From positions 1-64,000 of the forward strand of contig NZ_JAPMLT010000007.1 of assembly GCF_026410385.1 (NCBI RefSeq): a stretch of 64,000 nt of DNA. The letters run 5' to 3'. Positions 6,716 to 14,341 of this stretch are shown here, one piece after another. The notes below the pieces were generated by a model, which saw only the letters and a list, made by a program, of their open reading frames with translations, was not told where the DNA came from and did no database searches. The number at the start of each line of letters is the position of its first letter. Positions within the stretch are counted from its first letter, which is position 1. This DNA comes from Tumebacillus lacus. Lineage in GTDB: Bacteria > Bacillota > Bacilli > Tumebacillales > Tumebacillaceae. A program made the translations under genes and the position numbers.

Positions 6716-8755
6716 ATGCAAAATATGAAAAAATGGCCTTATGCCGTACTCAGCACGACGCTGGCTTTGTCGATGCTGCTGACGATGCCGCAAAGCGGCG
6801 CGCTGGCTGCGACCGATGAGCAACCGACTTCCCAAGCCGTGACGCACGACCATGACCATGATGCGGAGATCTCTCCGACGCTGGACACGGACGGCGATGG
6901 CCTGACCGACGTCTTTGAGCAGGAAGTGACGCACGCGCACAAAGCGGACACCGATGGCGACGGCATCCCGGACAGCGGGGAAGACACCGACGGCGACGGC
7001 CTGTCGAACCTCGTCGAGCAGCAAAAGGGCACCAACCCGCTTGTGAAAGACTCCGACGGAGACCGCCTCGATGACTATGAAGAAGTCTATACCCACCACA
7101 CCGACCCGGCAAAAGCGGACACCGACGGCGACAACCTCTCCGACGGCACCGAGGTGCTCAACTACTCCCTCGACCCGCTCGCAGCCGACCAAGACGGCGA
7201 CGGTCAGCTCGACGGCACCGTCTCCCGCGACTTCACGATCCCGGCCAACGAGATCGGCATCACCGGCACGATGAGCGGCATGGGTGACATCCCGCAAAAA
7301 CTTACGGTGCGCCAGTCGCCGATCCTGATCGTCCAGTCGATCCAAGCAGAGCAGTCGTTCGATCTGGAAAGCCTCGACCGCACGGCCACCTTCAACATCG
7401 AAATGCCAGTCGGCAAAGGTGAAGGCGATCTGCGCCTGTTCCGTTATGAAGCGAACCAAGCGACGCTGACCCCTGTGGAAACGCAGCAGGTCAAAGGCGG
7501 CGTGATCGCAGCAGAATTTACCGGCGGCGGCTCCTTTGTCGTCCTGCCGATGAGCGAATACAAAAAATCGCTGCGCCCGGACAAAGCCGAATACAAAGGC
7601 AAGTTCCAGAAATTCTCCGGCAAAGCGAAACTGCACGGCCTGCCAAACGTCGAGATCGACGGCGCGCAGGTATCGGCGGACGGCACGTTCACCGTCAAGC
7701 GCGGCGAGGATCAGGCGGTCTATAAGATCCAAGATATGCAAAAAAGCGACGGCACGACCTATGTGACCGCGTCGGCGATCTACCCGGAAGCGGGCAAAGT
7801 GCCGACGATCCTCGTTCACGGCTTCTGGGGCTCCTCGACCACGTGGGGCTTCAACCAAAAGTGGAGCAACGGCGGCGACACCCCGTCTGCCGAGTCGGCG
7901 ATCTACAGCTATGAGACGTTCACCGGCAAAACGTACGCGAGCGGCACCGCTTCCACCTACTCCAACATCGATGTGCAGTATATCACCTCCAACTCGGACA
8001 GCACTGAGATGGGCCCGATTCTCGTCGGCAAAGGCTATACCCGCAACGTCGACCTGTTCAACTTCGAATACCACAGCGACGGTCATGTCGCGCTGGCTGG
8101 CCAGCACTTGAAAAACTTCATCGCCAACCTGAAAAGCGCAGGCAAGATCCCCTCTGGCGCGGTCAACATCATCGCGCACAGCAAAGGCGGTCTCGTCTCC
8201 CGCTACTTCATCGAGAACCAGTCCGGCTCGTCCAGCGTCGCGCGCCTGACCACGCTCGGCACGCCGCACTTTGGCTCCGACTACTCCACGTTCGGCGATA
8301 TGGACCGCGACGACAGCGACCTGTGGCTTGGGAACAACAACGACGCGTACTGCAACACGTTCACCAACTCGCACCCGTACACCAAGTACTTCGCGTTCGG
8401 CGCGTTCCAAGCGTCTGCAGGCGACCTCAACGCGACCTACCCGTCGCAGCGCGGCGTGTGGTCGGTCGGTCAACTGTCGGGCAGCTATGACACCGACGTG
8501 CGAAACCGCTTCAAAAACGCGGGCAACGAGATCTCCTGGTGGAGCTATGCGGACGTCGAAGACGGCGTCGTCAACATCGACAGCGCGATGGGCTCCGACC
8601 AAGAGCCGGACTACGACGGCACACTGCCGAAAGTCAGCATCTTCAAACGCTGGTACATCTTCCACGAGACCTATGGCGATCACAGCGGCATGCGCAAATA
8701 CAGCACCGTTCAAAACATGGTATACAACATTCAACAAGGATCGTACGATTACTAA
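6716..8755 (+). CDS. Secreted alpha/beta-hydrolase (lipase-like) with calcium-binding DxDGDG repeats
   Basis: The 679-residue protein starts with a Sec signal peptide (MKKWPYAVLSTTLALSMLL, cleavage after a GALAA-like site). Residues about 55-165 hold repeated DTDGDGLTD/DTDGDGIPD/DSDGDRLDD units of thrombospondin type 3 or dockerin-like type, which bind calcium. A linker and beta-rich region follow. The catalytic domain begins near residue 362 with ILVHGFWGSSTTW (oxyanion-hole loop) and has AHSKGGL, placing the nucleophile at Ser489, then TLGTPHFGSDY. The architecture resembles extracellular lipases or PGAP1-like esterases of Bacilli. GGGAGG precedes ATG 6716. The gene is monocistronic. Confidence 0.85.
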   Translation: MQNMKKWPYAVLSTTLALSMLLTMPQSGALAATDEQPTSQAVTHDHDHDAEISPTLDTDGDGLTDVFEQEVTHAHKADTDGDGIPDSGEDTDGDGLSNLVEQQKGTNPLVKDSDGDRLDDYEEVYTHHTDPAKADTDGDNLSDGTEVLNYSLDPLAADQDGDGQLDGTVSRDFTIPANEIGITGTMSGMGDIPQKLTVRQSPILIVQSIQAEQSFDLESLDRTATFNIEMPVGKGEGDLRLFRYEANQATLTPVETQQVKGGVIAAEFTGGGSFVVLPMSEYKKSLRPDKAEYKGKFQKFSGKAKLHGLPNVEIDGAQVSADGTFTVKRGEDQAVYKIQDMQKSDGTTYVTASAIYPEAGKVPTILVHGFWGSSTTWGFNQKWSNGGDTPSAESAIYSYETFTGKTYASGTASTYSNIDVQYITSNSDSTEMGPILVGKGYTRNVDLFNFEYHSDGHVALAGQHLKNFIANLKSAGKIPSGAVNIIAHSKGGLVSRYFIENQSGSSSVARLTTLGTPHFGSDYSTFGDMDRDDSDLWLGNNNDAYCNTFTNSHPYTKYFAFGAFQASAGDLNATYPSQRGVWSVGQLSGSYDTDVRNRFKNAGNEISWWSYADVEDGVVNIDSAMGSDQEPDYDGTLPKVSIFKRWYIFHETYGDHSGMRKYSTVQNMVYNIQQGSYDY

Positions 8756-8778
8756 AAGTTGAAGAAAGCATTTTTGGA

Positions 8779-8805
8779 GACTCCCGAAAACGGGAGTCTT
8801 CTTTT
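8779..8805 (+). terminator. Rho-independent terminator after the lipase
   Basis: GACTCCCG/CGGGAGTC with an AAAA loop is followed by TTCTTTTC. Confidence 0.9.
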
Positions 8806-9090
8806 CTTTGACCAACAGCGTTTTTGACTGGCCACTGCGATTGATCGAAAAGACCTATTTTCACGAAAGATCCTCGTTGTTAAGCGGGGATCTTCCTACT
8901 GGTAAATAGTACTTTCCGCCTGTTTCTCGTGTCGAAAAATTTTCCTTTTTGACGGAATCGAGCAATGGCGGGCTTCGTCTGAGTCAATGGACAGAAATAG
9001 GGGTGTTTGCCCGTTTCCGTCCTTTTCAGCGACTCTGGTAAAAATACCTCGTCTCTACCATGCTGGAAGTCTTTTTTCATAGCTTTCGAG
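8806..9090. other. Non-coding stretch without a supported gene
   Basis: No convincing coding sequence is seen. A short inverted repeat, AAGATCC (8869-8875) with GGATCTT (8887-8893), is present. A 66-residue minus-strand frame (8880-9080) lacks a good ribosome site and family features. No cobalamin riboswitch box was recognised, which is notable because the next operon encodes a B12-dependent enzyme. Confidence 0.6.
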
Positions 9091-9094
9091 TCCC

Positions 9095-9159
9095 TTGACC
9101 CCTAGCAAATCTAGTGTGATAATCATCCTTGTCGCAGAGACAAGCACTACATATGGTGT
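9095..9159 (+). promoter_or_regulatory. nrdR-nrdJ promoter with two NrdR boxes
   Basis: TTGACC (9095-9100) and GATAAT (9118-9123) with a 17-bp spacer form a sigma-A promoter. A strong NrdR-box match, GCACTACATATGGTGT, lies at 9144-9159, and a weaker one, CTAGCAAATCTAGTGT, at 9102-9117 inside the spacer. By eye against ACACWATATAWGTGT-type consensus (16-mer) they match about 13 and 10 positions. Their starts are 42 bp apart, four helical turns, the phasing expected for cooperative NrdR binding. This implies autoregulation of the operon. Confidence 0.75.
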
Positions 9160-9183
9160 TTAGAAACGGAGTTGAACCCCACC

Positions 9184-9651
9184 ATGAAATGTCCCTATTG
9201 CGCACACGTCAGCTCCCGCGTGATCGAATCGCGATCCGCAGATGAGGCGATCCGCCGCCGTCGCGAATGTGACAATGCAGACTGTCAGCGGCGCTTCACC
9301 ACGTATGAAAAGATCGAGATGGCACCGCTCATGGTGGTGAAAAAAGACAAAAAGCGGGAGGAGTTTTCCCGCGACAAACTGCTGCAAGGACTGATTCGCG
9401 CCTGCTACAAACGACCGATCTCCGCGGAGCAGATCGACGCGCTGACCGATGAGGTCGAGCGGGAGATCCGCCGCGAGTATGAAAAGGAAGTGCCGGCCGC
9501 GAGGATCGGCGAGCGCGTGATGGACAAGCTCAAGCATATCGACGGCGTCGCCTATGTGCGATTTGCCAGCGTATACAGACAGTTTAAAGATGTGGAGACG
9601 TTTGCCAAAGAAGTGCTCGGCTTGTTGACACATGAGGAGGAGACACGGTGA
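9184..9651 (+). CDS. nrdR: Transcriptional repressor NrdR
   Basis: The 155-residue protein opens with a zinc ribbon (MKCPYC...CDNADCQRRFTTYE, pattern CxxC plus CxxxxC), followed by an ATP-cone domain (VVKKDKKREEFSRDKLLQGL onward). NrdR senses the ATP/dATP balance and represses ribonucleotide reductase genes. ATG 9184 is the family start; GGAG lies at 9168-9171, and the TTG twelve bases upstream would sit directly on it. The stop codon overlaps the start of nrdJ, so the two are translationally coupled. Confidence 0.95.
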   Translation: MKCPYCAHVSSRVIESRSADEAIRRRRECDNADCQRRFTTYEKIEMAPLMVVKKDKKREEFSRDKLLQGLIRACYKRPISAEQIDALTDEVEREIRREYEKEVPAARIGERVMDKLKHIDGVAYVRFASVYRQFKDVETFAKEVLGLLTHEEETR

Positions 9652-12600
9652 TGACTCAAGAGATGAAAACCAGCATTTTGCCGTTTACAGAGGAAGACTT
9701 CCTGGCCCCGACGGGCGAGCGGATCGTGTCCGACCGCTACTTGTTGAAAGACACCAAGAAAGAGACGCTGGCGGCGGGCTCCCTCGTCGTCGCCGTCATC
9801 GACAAGAAGCGGGCGTACCACGAATTGGCGAGAGTGGTGTCCTTGGACGCTGCGAACCGCACCGTGCAGGTCGCACTGCGCGACGGCTACGAAATGGAAC
9901 TGCCCCTCGACCAGATCGACGTGCTGAAAGAAACCTCACCGCGCGAGATGTGGAAGCGCATCGCCCGCGGCGCAGCAGAAGTCACCGGCGACAAATCCTA
10001 CTGGGAGCAACGCTTCTACGACCTGCAGAGCGGCTGGAAATACGTCCCCGGCGGTCGGATCAACGCCTCGATGGGCACAGGCATCCAGACGACGTCCTAC
10101 AACTGCTTTGTCATCCCGAACGTCGGCCCGACCCCGCGCGACTACGCGGTCTCCTTCGGCCAAACCTTGGAGATCCAAGCCCGCTCCGGCGGCGTCGGCA
10201 TGAACCTCTCCCAAGTCCCGCCGCAGGGCAGCCTCGCGCAGGTAGCAGAAAAAGTTCGCGTGTCCGACCTGCAACTGGTGCTCGACGTCTGGCATGCGGA
10301 TCTGGTGGATTATTTGAATGAAAACTATGCACACTCCACCAAAGTCGTTCGCGTCACCCGCGACTTCCTGCGCGCCGTGGAAGAGAACAGCCTCTGGACC
10401 TTCGAGTTCCCGGATACCTCGGTGGATGAGTACGACGAGCTGTGGAACGGCGATCTGATCGCTTGGAAAGAGCGCGGCCTGCCGACGGTGACCGGCGAAA
10501 CGGTTAACGCGTCCGACCTGTATGAGCGCATCGTCGAAGCGGGTGTCATGGTCGTCCAAGACGTCATCGGCGTCACCTTGAACCCGGGAGACAGCCGCAC
10601 CACCATTTCCAACACGCTTGGCGACATGTGGGAAGCGATGCTCAAAGGCAAGCGCGTCTCCGTGCTGCTCTCCTCGCTGCGCCCGCGCTACTCCTATGTG
10701 CGCGGCGTCAACGGCCGCTCCTCGGGGGCCTACTCCTGGGGTCAATTGTACGACAAAGGCAACTACGTGCATGCGATGGGCTTTGGCCCGGTCGGCGTCG
10801 GCGAGATCATGAGCGTCGGCTGCCAGCTGACCTTGCAAGGCGGCTCCCGTCGCGGGGCTCTGATGCTGATCCTGAACGACAAGCACGCGGATATCAAGAA
10901 ATTCATCGCCTGCAAACAAGTGGACGGCGTGATCACCGGGGCCAACCTCTCCGTCGGCATCTCCGAAGAATTTATGGAAGCAAAGGCGAACGGCGAGACT
11001 TGGCAGATCGGCTACCCGCACCTCGACCAGATGCACAACTTTGACGGCGACTTTGAAAAGTGGGAAGCGCTCGGCCACGAGCTGAACGTCGCGGAAGAAC
11101 TCCCGGCCGAGTCGCTCTGGGACGAGATGATGCTCTCCGCTTGGAAATCGGCTGAGCCGGGCGTCGTCTTCCTCGGCCGCTACAACCGTATGTCGAACTC
11201 CAACTACTACAACCCGATCATCGCGACCAATCCGTGCGGTGAGCAGGGGCTGCCGGCATACGGCATCTGCAACCTCGGCGCGGTCGTGCTCTCCCGCTTC
11301 ACGATGGGCTTTGCAAAAGGCGCGGAAAAAGCGACCTTTGCCAACGCCGCGACGGAAGAGCAGATCCGGGGCGAGCTGAGCAAGCAATTTGACGAAGCGA
11401 CGACCGAATTCCTGCTCCACCACATCAAGTGGGAAGAGTTGGAGGACACCACCCGTGCCGGGCTGCGCTTCCAAGATGCGGTCATCGACGCGACGTACTA
11501 CCCGTTTGAGGAAAACCGTAAAAACCAGCTCGGTGAGCGCCGCGTCGGCCTTGGCATCATGGGCCTGCATGACTTGATGATCCAGTGCGGCATCACCTAC
11601 GGCTCGGAAGCGTCGACCAAACTGATCGAAGTCCTGCTCGGCATGATGGCGGAGTGGTGCTACCTCGAATCGGTCGAGCTGGCAAAAGAAAACGGTCCGT
11701 TCCCGATGTTCGATGCGGACCTGTACATGCAGTCCGGCTTCATGCAGATGATGGAACAAGAAAAGCCGCACGTCGCTGCGGCGATCCGCGAACACGGCGT
11801 CCGCAACGTCACCACGATGACGATCGCTCCGACCGGCACCACCGGCACGATGGTCGGCTGCTCGACCGGTTGCGAGCCGTACTATGCTTGGTCGTACTAC
11901 CGCAACTCGCGCCTCGGCATGTTTGAGGAAAACGCGAAGATCGTCGACGACTACTACAACGTCTACGGCGAAGGCGAGCTGCCGGAGTACTTTGTCACGG
12001 CGATGGATCTGACTCCGGTCGACCACGTCCGCGTGCAGGCCGCTCTGCAAAAATGGATCGACTCCTCGATCTCGAAGACCTGCAACGCTCCGAACTCGTA
12101 CACTGTCGAGGACACGAAAGCTCTCTACGACCTCGCGTACGAGCTCGGCTGCAAAGGCGTGACGATCTACCGCGACGGCTCCCGTTCCGAGCAAGTCCTG
12201 TCCTTGAAGGACGAGACGAAGGAAGAGGAGACCATCGAGCAGACCACCGCTGCGACTGCGGAAGAACTGCCGATGCTGCAAGCGCAACAGGGCTATAAGA
12301 AGCGTCATCGTCCGGATGTCCTGTACGGCGCAACGTATAAGAAAGACACTCCGCTCGGCTCGGCGTACATCACGATCAACGATGACCCGGAAAACGGCCT
12401 CGCCCGCGAAGTGTTCGTCAACATCGGGAAAGCAGGATCTGATGTCTACGCTTCGAACGTGGCACTGGGCCGTGCGATTACGCTCTACCTGCTCGACTCC
12501 AACAACCCGGACAAAGAAGCCGAACTGGTGAAAACCTTCTCCGGCATCGGCGGCCAAGGGTCTGTAGGATTTGGCGAACGCCGCATCACATCCGTGCCGG

Positions 12601-12836
12601 ACGCGATCGCCAAAGCGCTGATCGAGCACTCGGAGACGTTCCCGTTGCGCCATCTGGAGCAGATGGTCAAGCAGGTCGTGAACAAGGAGCTGGCATGTAC
12701 GACCGATGCACCGGCGCAGACGAAACTGCGCGATCTCAACACGGGTAAGGACTACTGCCCGAATTGTCATCAGTACACCTTGATCCGTCAGGGTGGATGC
12801 AATGAGTGTGAGGCGTGTGGGTTTAGCAAGTGTTAG
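9651..12836 (+). CDS. nrdJ: Adenosylcobalamin-dependent (class II) ribonucleotide reductase
   Basis: The product of about 1061 residues reduces ribonucleotides to deoxyribonucleotides using adenosylcobalamin as radical source, without a separate small subunit. Landmarks are the active-site loop NPCGEQGLPAYGICNLG, the phosphate-binding region APTGTTGTMVGCSTGCEP, SKTCNAPNSYT and a C-terminal tail CPNCHQYTL...CNECEACGFSKC, which holds two CxxC pairs for zinc or thiol exchange. GAGGAGG precedes the overlapping GTG 9648/ATG 9651. It is the second gene of the NrdR-controlled operon and depends on coenzyme of the kind produced by the enzyme at 4443-5003. Confidence 0.95.
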   Translation: MTQEMKTSILPFTEEDFLAPTGERIVSDRYLLKDTKKETLAAGSLVVAVIDKKRAYHELARVVSLDAANRTVQVALRDGYEMELPLDQIDVLKETSPREMWKRIARGAAEVTGDKSYWEQRFYDLQSGWKYVPGGRINASMGTGIQTTSYNCFVIPNVGPTPRDYAVSFGQTLEIQARSGGVGMNLSQVPPQGSLAQVAEKVRVSDLQLVLDVWHADLVDYLNENYAHSTKVVRVTRDFLRAVEENSLWTFEFPDTSVDEYDELWNGDLIAWKERGLPTVTGETVNASDLYERIVEAGVMVVQDVIGVTLNPGDSRTTISNTLGDMWEAMLKGKRVSVLLSSLRPRYSYVRGVNGRSSGAYSWGQLYDKGNYVHAMGFGPVGVGEIMSVGCQLTLQGGSRRGALMLILNDKHADIKKFIACKQVDGVITGANLSVGISEEFMEAKANGETWQIGYPHLDQMHNFDGDFEKWEALGHELNVAEELPAESLWDEMMLSAWKSAEPGVVFLGRYNRMSNSNYYNPIIATNPCGEQGLPAYGICNLGAVVLSRFTMGFAKGAEKATFANAATEEQIRGELSKQFDEATTEFLLHHIKWEELEDTTRAGLRFQDAVIDATYYPFEENRKNQLGERRVGLGIMGLHDLMIQCGITYGSEASTKLIEVLLGMMAEWCYLESVELAKENGPFPMFDADLYMQSGFMQMMEQEKPHVAAAIREHGVRNVTTMTIAPTGTTGTMVGCSTGCEPYYAWSYYRNSRLGMFEENAKIVDDYYNVYGEGELPEYFVTAMDLTPVDHVRVQAALQKWIDSSISKTCNAPNSYTVEDTKALYDLAYELGCKGVTIYRDGSRSEQVLSLKDETKEEETIEQTTAATAEELPMLQAQQGYKKRHRPDVLYGATYKKDTPLGSAYITINDDPENGLAREVFVNIGKAGSDVYASNVALGRAITLYLLDSNNPDKEAELVKTFSGIGGQGSVGFGERRITSVPDAIAKALIEHSETFPLRHLEQMVKQVVNKELACTTDAPAQTKLRDLNTGKDYCPNCHQYTLIRQGGCNECEACGFSKC

Positions 12837-12845
12837 GTAGTTAGC

Positions 12846-12880
12846 AGAGGGGCACTCCATGAGTGCCCCTCTTTCTTTGA
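12846..12880 (+). terminator. Terminator after nrdJ
   Basis: AGAGGGGCACTC (12846-12857) pairs with GAGTGCCCCTCT (12861-12872) around a CAT loop, followed by a T-rich tail. Confidence 0.9.
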
Positions 12881-13002
12881 TCTTTTGTTTATTTTTTCAA
12901 ATCTGAAGGAATGAATGCGGGTAATCGCCCATATGATGATCGTGTAGAGGGTGAGCAAGTTACATACCAGCTACCAGATAAAGTTGAAGGGAGGAATTTG
13001 GC

Positions 13003-13083
13003 ATGAAAAAAATGACCATCAAGAAAACGGAAGCGGTAAAACTGACTTCCGCAGCGTCCGCTCTGTACGATTGGGGCTGCTAG
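13003..13083 (+). CDS. 26-residue peptide, likely secreted-peptide or RiPP-type precursor
   Basis: ATG 13003 is preceded by GGGAGGA at a 7-nt distance. The frame encodes a lysine-rich leader-like half (MKKMTIKKTEAVKL) and a C-terminal half TSAASALYDWGC ending in cysteine directly before TAG. There is no membrane-spanning signal peptide. It lies immediately upstream of a PqqD-M50 protease gene, with a terminator-like hairpin between, the usual layout of a peptide precursor and its processing genes. I do not recognise the precursor family. It could be a signalling pheromone or a minimal RiPP. Confidence 0.7.
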   Translation: MKKMTIKKTEAVKLTSAASALYDWGC

Positions 13084-13104
13084 TCGGAACAGAACGGCAG
13101 GAAG

Positions 13105-13134
13105 AAGTGGGGCGTCATGCCCCACTTTTTTCCT
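13105..13134 (+). terminator. Attenuator-like terminator between peptide gene and protease
   Basis: AAGTGGGGC (13105-13113) pairs with GCCCCACTT (13119-13127) around GTCAT, followed by a T-run. Its position 22 bp after the peptide stop and 26 bp before the protease start suggests partial termination, yielding more peptide than enzyme message. Confidence 0.85.
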
Positions 13135-13159
13135 TATCTGCTGGACAGGGGTGTGACGT

Positions 13160-14335
13160 GTGGACGATGAACGAAAGATTGCCTTGCATCCGCTGACGTT
13201 CCTTCCCGACGGTGAAGGGGTGTCGATCGGGCGGTTTGGCACCGATACGTTTGCTCTCTTTCCAGAGGACGGGGCGGAACTGGTCCGGCAGTTGCAAGCG
13301 GGTCTGACGGTGGGCGAAGCGGCTCGCTGGTACAAGCAGACCTATCAGGAAGACCTTGATATGGACGATTTTCTGGAGATCCTGCGCGATTTGACGTTTT
13401 TGAATGAAGAGGGAGATGCCCCGGCAGACGGTGGCGCGGTGCGCGGGCACAGGGCGGGGAAATGGGCGTTTTCGCCACTTGCGTGGGTGCTGTATGCGCT
13501 GGTGATCGGGACGGCCGGTGCGTTTTTGTGGTCGGTTCCTGAGTTGCGGCCCGCGAGGCATCATGTGTTTTACTCGGAGTACTCCACGTTTGTGATCTTT
13601 GGACTGTTTCTCGGGATCCTGCCTGGCGTGCTCTTTCATGAAACGATGCACATGCTGGCTGGGTGGCGGCTCGGGTTGCCTTCTAAATTGAGCGTTGGGC
13701 GGAGGATGTTTTTCCTTGTTTTCGAGTCCTCGATGCCCGGCTTGGCAGGTCTGCCGCGCAAGGAGCGGTATTTGCCGATTCTGTCCGGGATGTTTGGCGA
13801 TGTGCTGTATTTTTCGTTGATGGTGGTCGTCGCGGGCGTGACGCTTACGCAGACGGGGGAGTTGAATGGATTTGCCCGGTTCTGTTTGGCGGTGGCGTTT
13901 ACGACGGTGTTGCGATTTATCTGGCAGTTTTATTTCCATCTTCAGACCGATATCTACTATGCCATCGTGACGGCGCTGGGCTGTGTCAATCTGCAGGAGA
14001 CCGCCCGACAGTATCTGAGAAATTTTTGGTATCGGCTGATCGGAGCGTCGCATAAATGCATCGACCCGTCGAAGTGGGCGGAGCGGGATGCGCAGGTGAC
14101 GCGATGGTATGGCCCGTTGTATGCGGTGGGGTATGTGCTGTTTCTCTGTATGTTTTTGTTTGTGATCGTGCCGATCTTGTATCAATTGCTGGCGAATGTG
14201 GTGTGGAATCTGTTGAACGGCTCCACGGTGTACATATGGGATTCATTGGTGGTGATCGCTGTCGTCGGCGTTCAATACGGGACGGTGGGATGGCTGTTCA
14301 TTCGAGAACGAAGAGCGATTGCAAAAGGAGGATGA
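13160..14335 (+). CDS. PqqD-like domain fused to M50-type membrane zinc metalloprotease
   Basis: In this 391-residue protein residues about 15-82 resemble a PqqD/RiPP-recognition domain (VGEAARWYKQTYQEDLDMDD...FL). The rest is a multi-pass membrane protein with HExxH as H160-E161-T162-M163-H164 in segment two. The downstream FHLQTDIYY segment (Asp264 as candidate third ligand) fits the M50/site-2-protease type seen in peptide-maturation clusters, for example YydH-like proteases. It probably recognises and cleaves the adjacent 26-residue peptide in the membrane. GTG 13160 follows AGGGG. The TPR gene starts 6 bp after its stop with a shared GGAGG. Confidence 0.75.
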   Translation: MDDERKIALHPLTFLPDGEGVSIGRFGTDTFALFPEDGAELVRQLQAGLTVGEAARWYKQTYQEDLDMDDFLEILRDLTFLNEEGDAPADGGAVRGHRAGKWAFSPLAWVLYALVIGTAGAFLWSVPELRPARHHVFYSEYSTFVIFGLFLGILPGVLFHETMHMLAGWRLGLPSKLSVGRRMFFLVFESSMPGLAGLPRKERYLPILSGMFGDVLYFSLMVVVAGVTLTQTGELNGFARFCLAVAFTTVLRFIWQFYFHLQTDIYYAIVTALGCVNLQETARQYLRNFWYRLIGASHKCIDPSKWAERDAQVTRWYGPLYAVGYVLFLCMFLFVIVPILYQLLANVVWNLLNGSTVYIWDSLVVIAVVGVQYGTVGWLFIRERRAIAKGG

Positions 14336-14341
14336 GGGAGT

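Noticed and set aside
6623-8815. 730-codon open frame antisense to the secreted lipase
   Set aside because: It arises from GC-rich codon bias and the DxDGDG repeats of the plus-strand gene; its translation has no family features and no ribosome site.
8880-9080. 66-codon minus-strand frame upstream of nrdR
   Set aside because: Weak ribosome site, no family resemblance, and it runs up against the nrdR promoter region.
9936-12860. 974-codon open frame antisense to nrdJ
   Set aside because: A shadow of a well-conserved enzyme on the opposite strand; the translation is Arg/His-rich and unlike a real protein.
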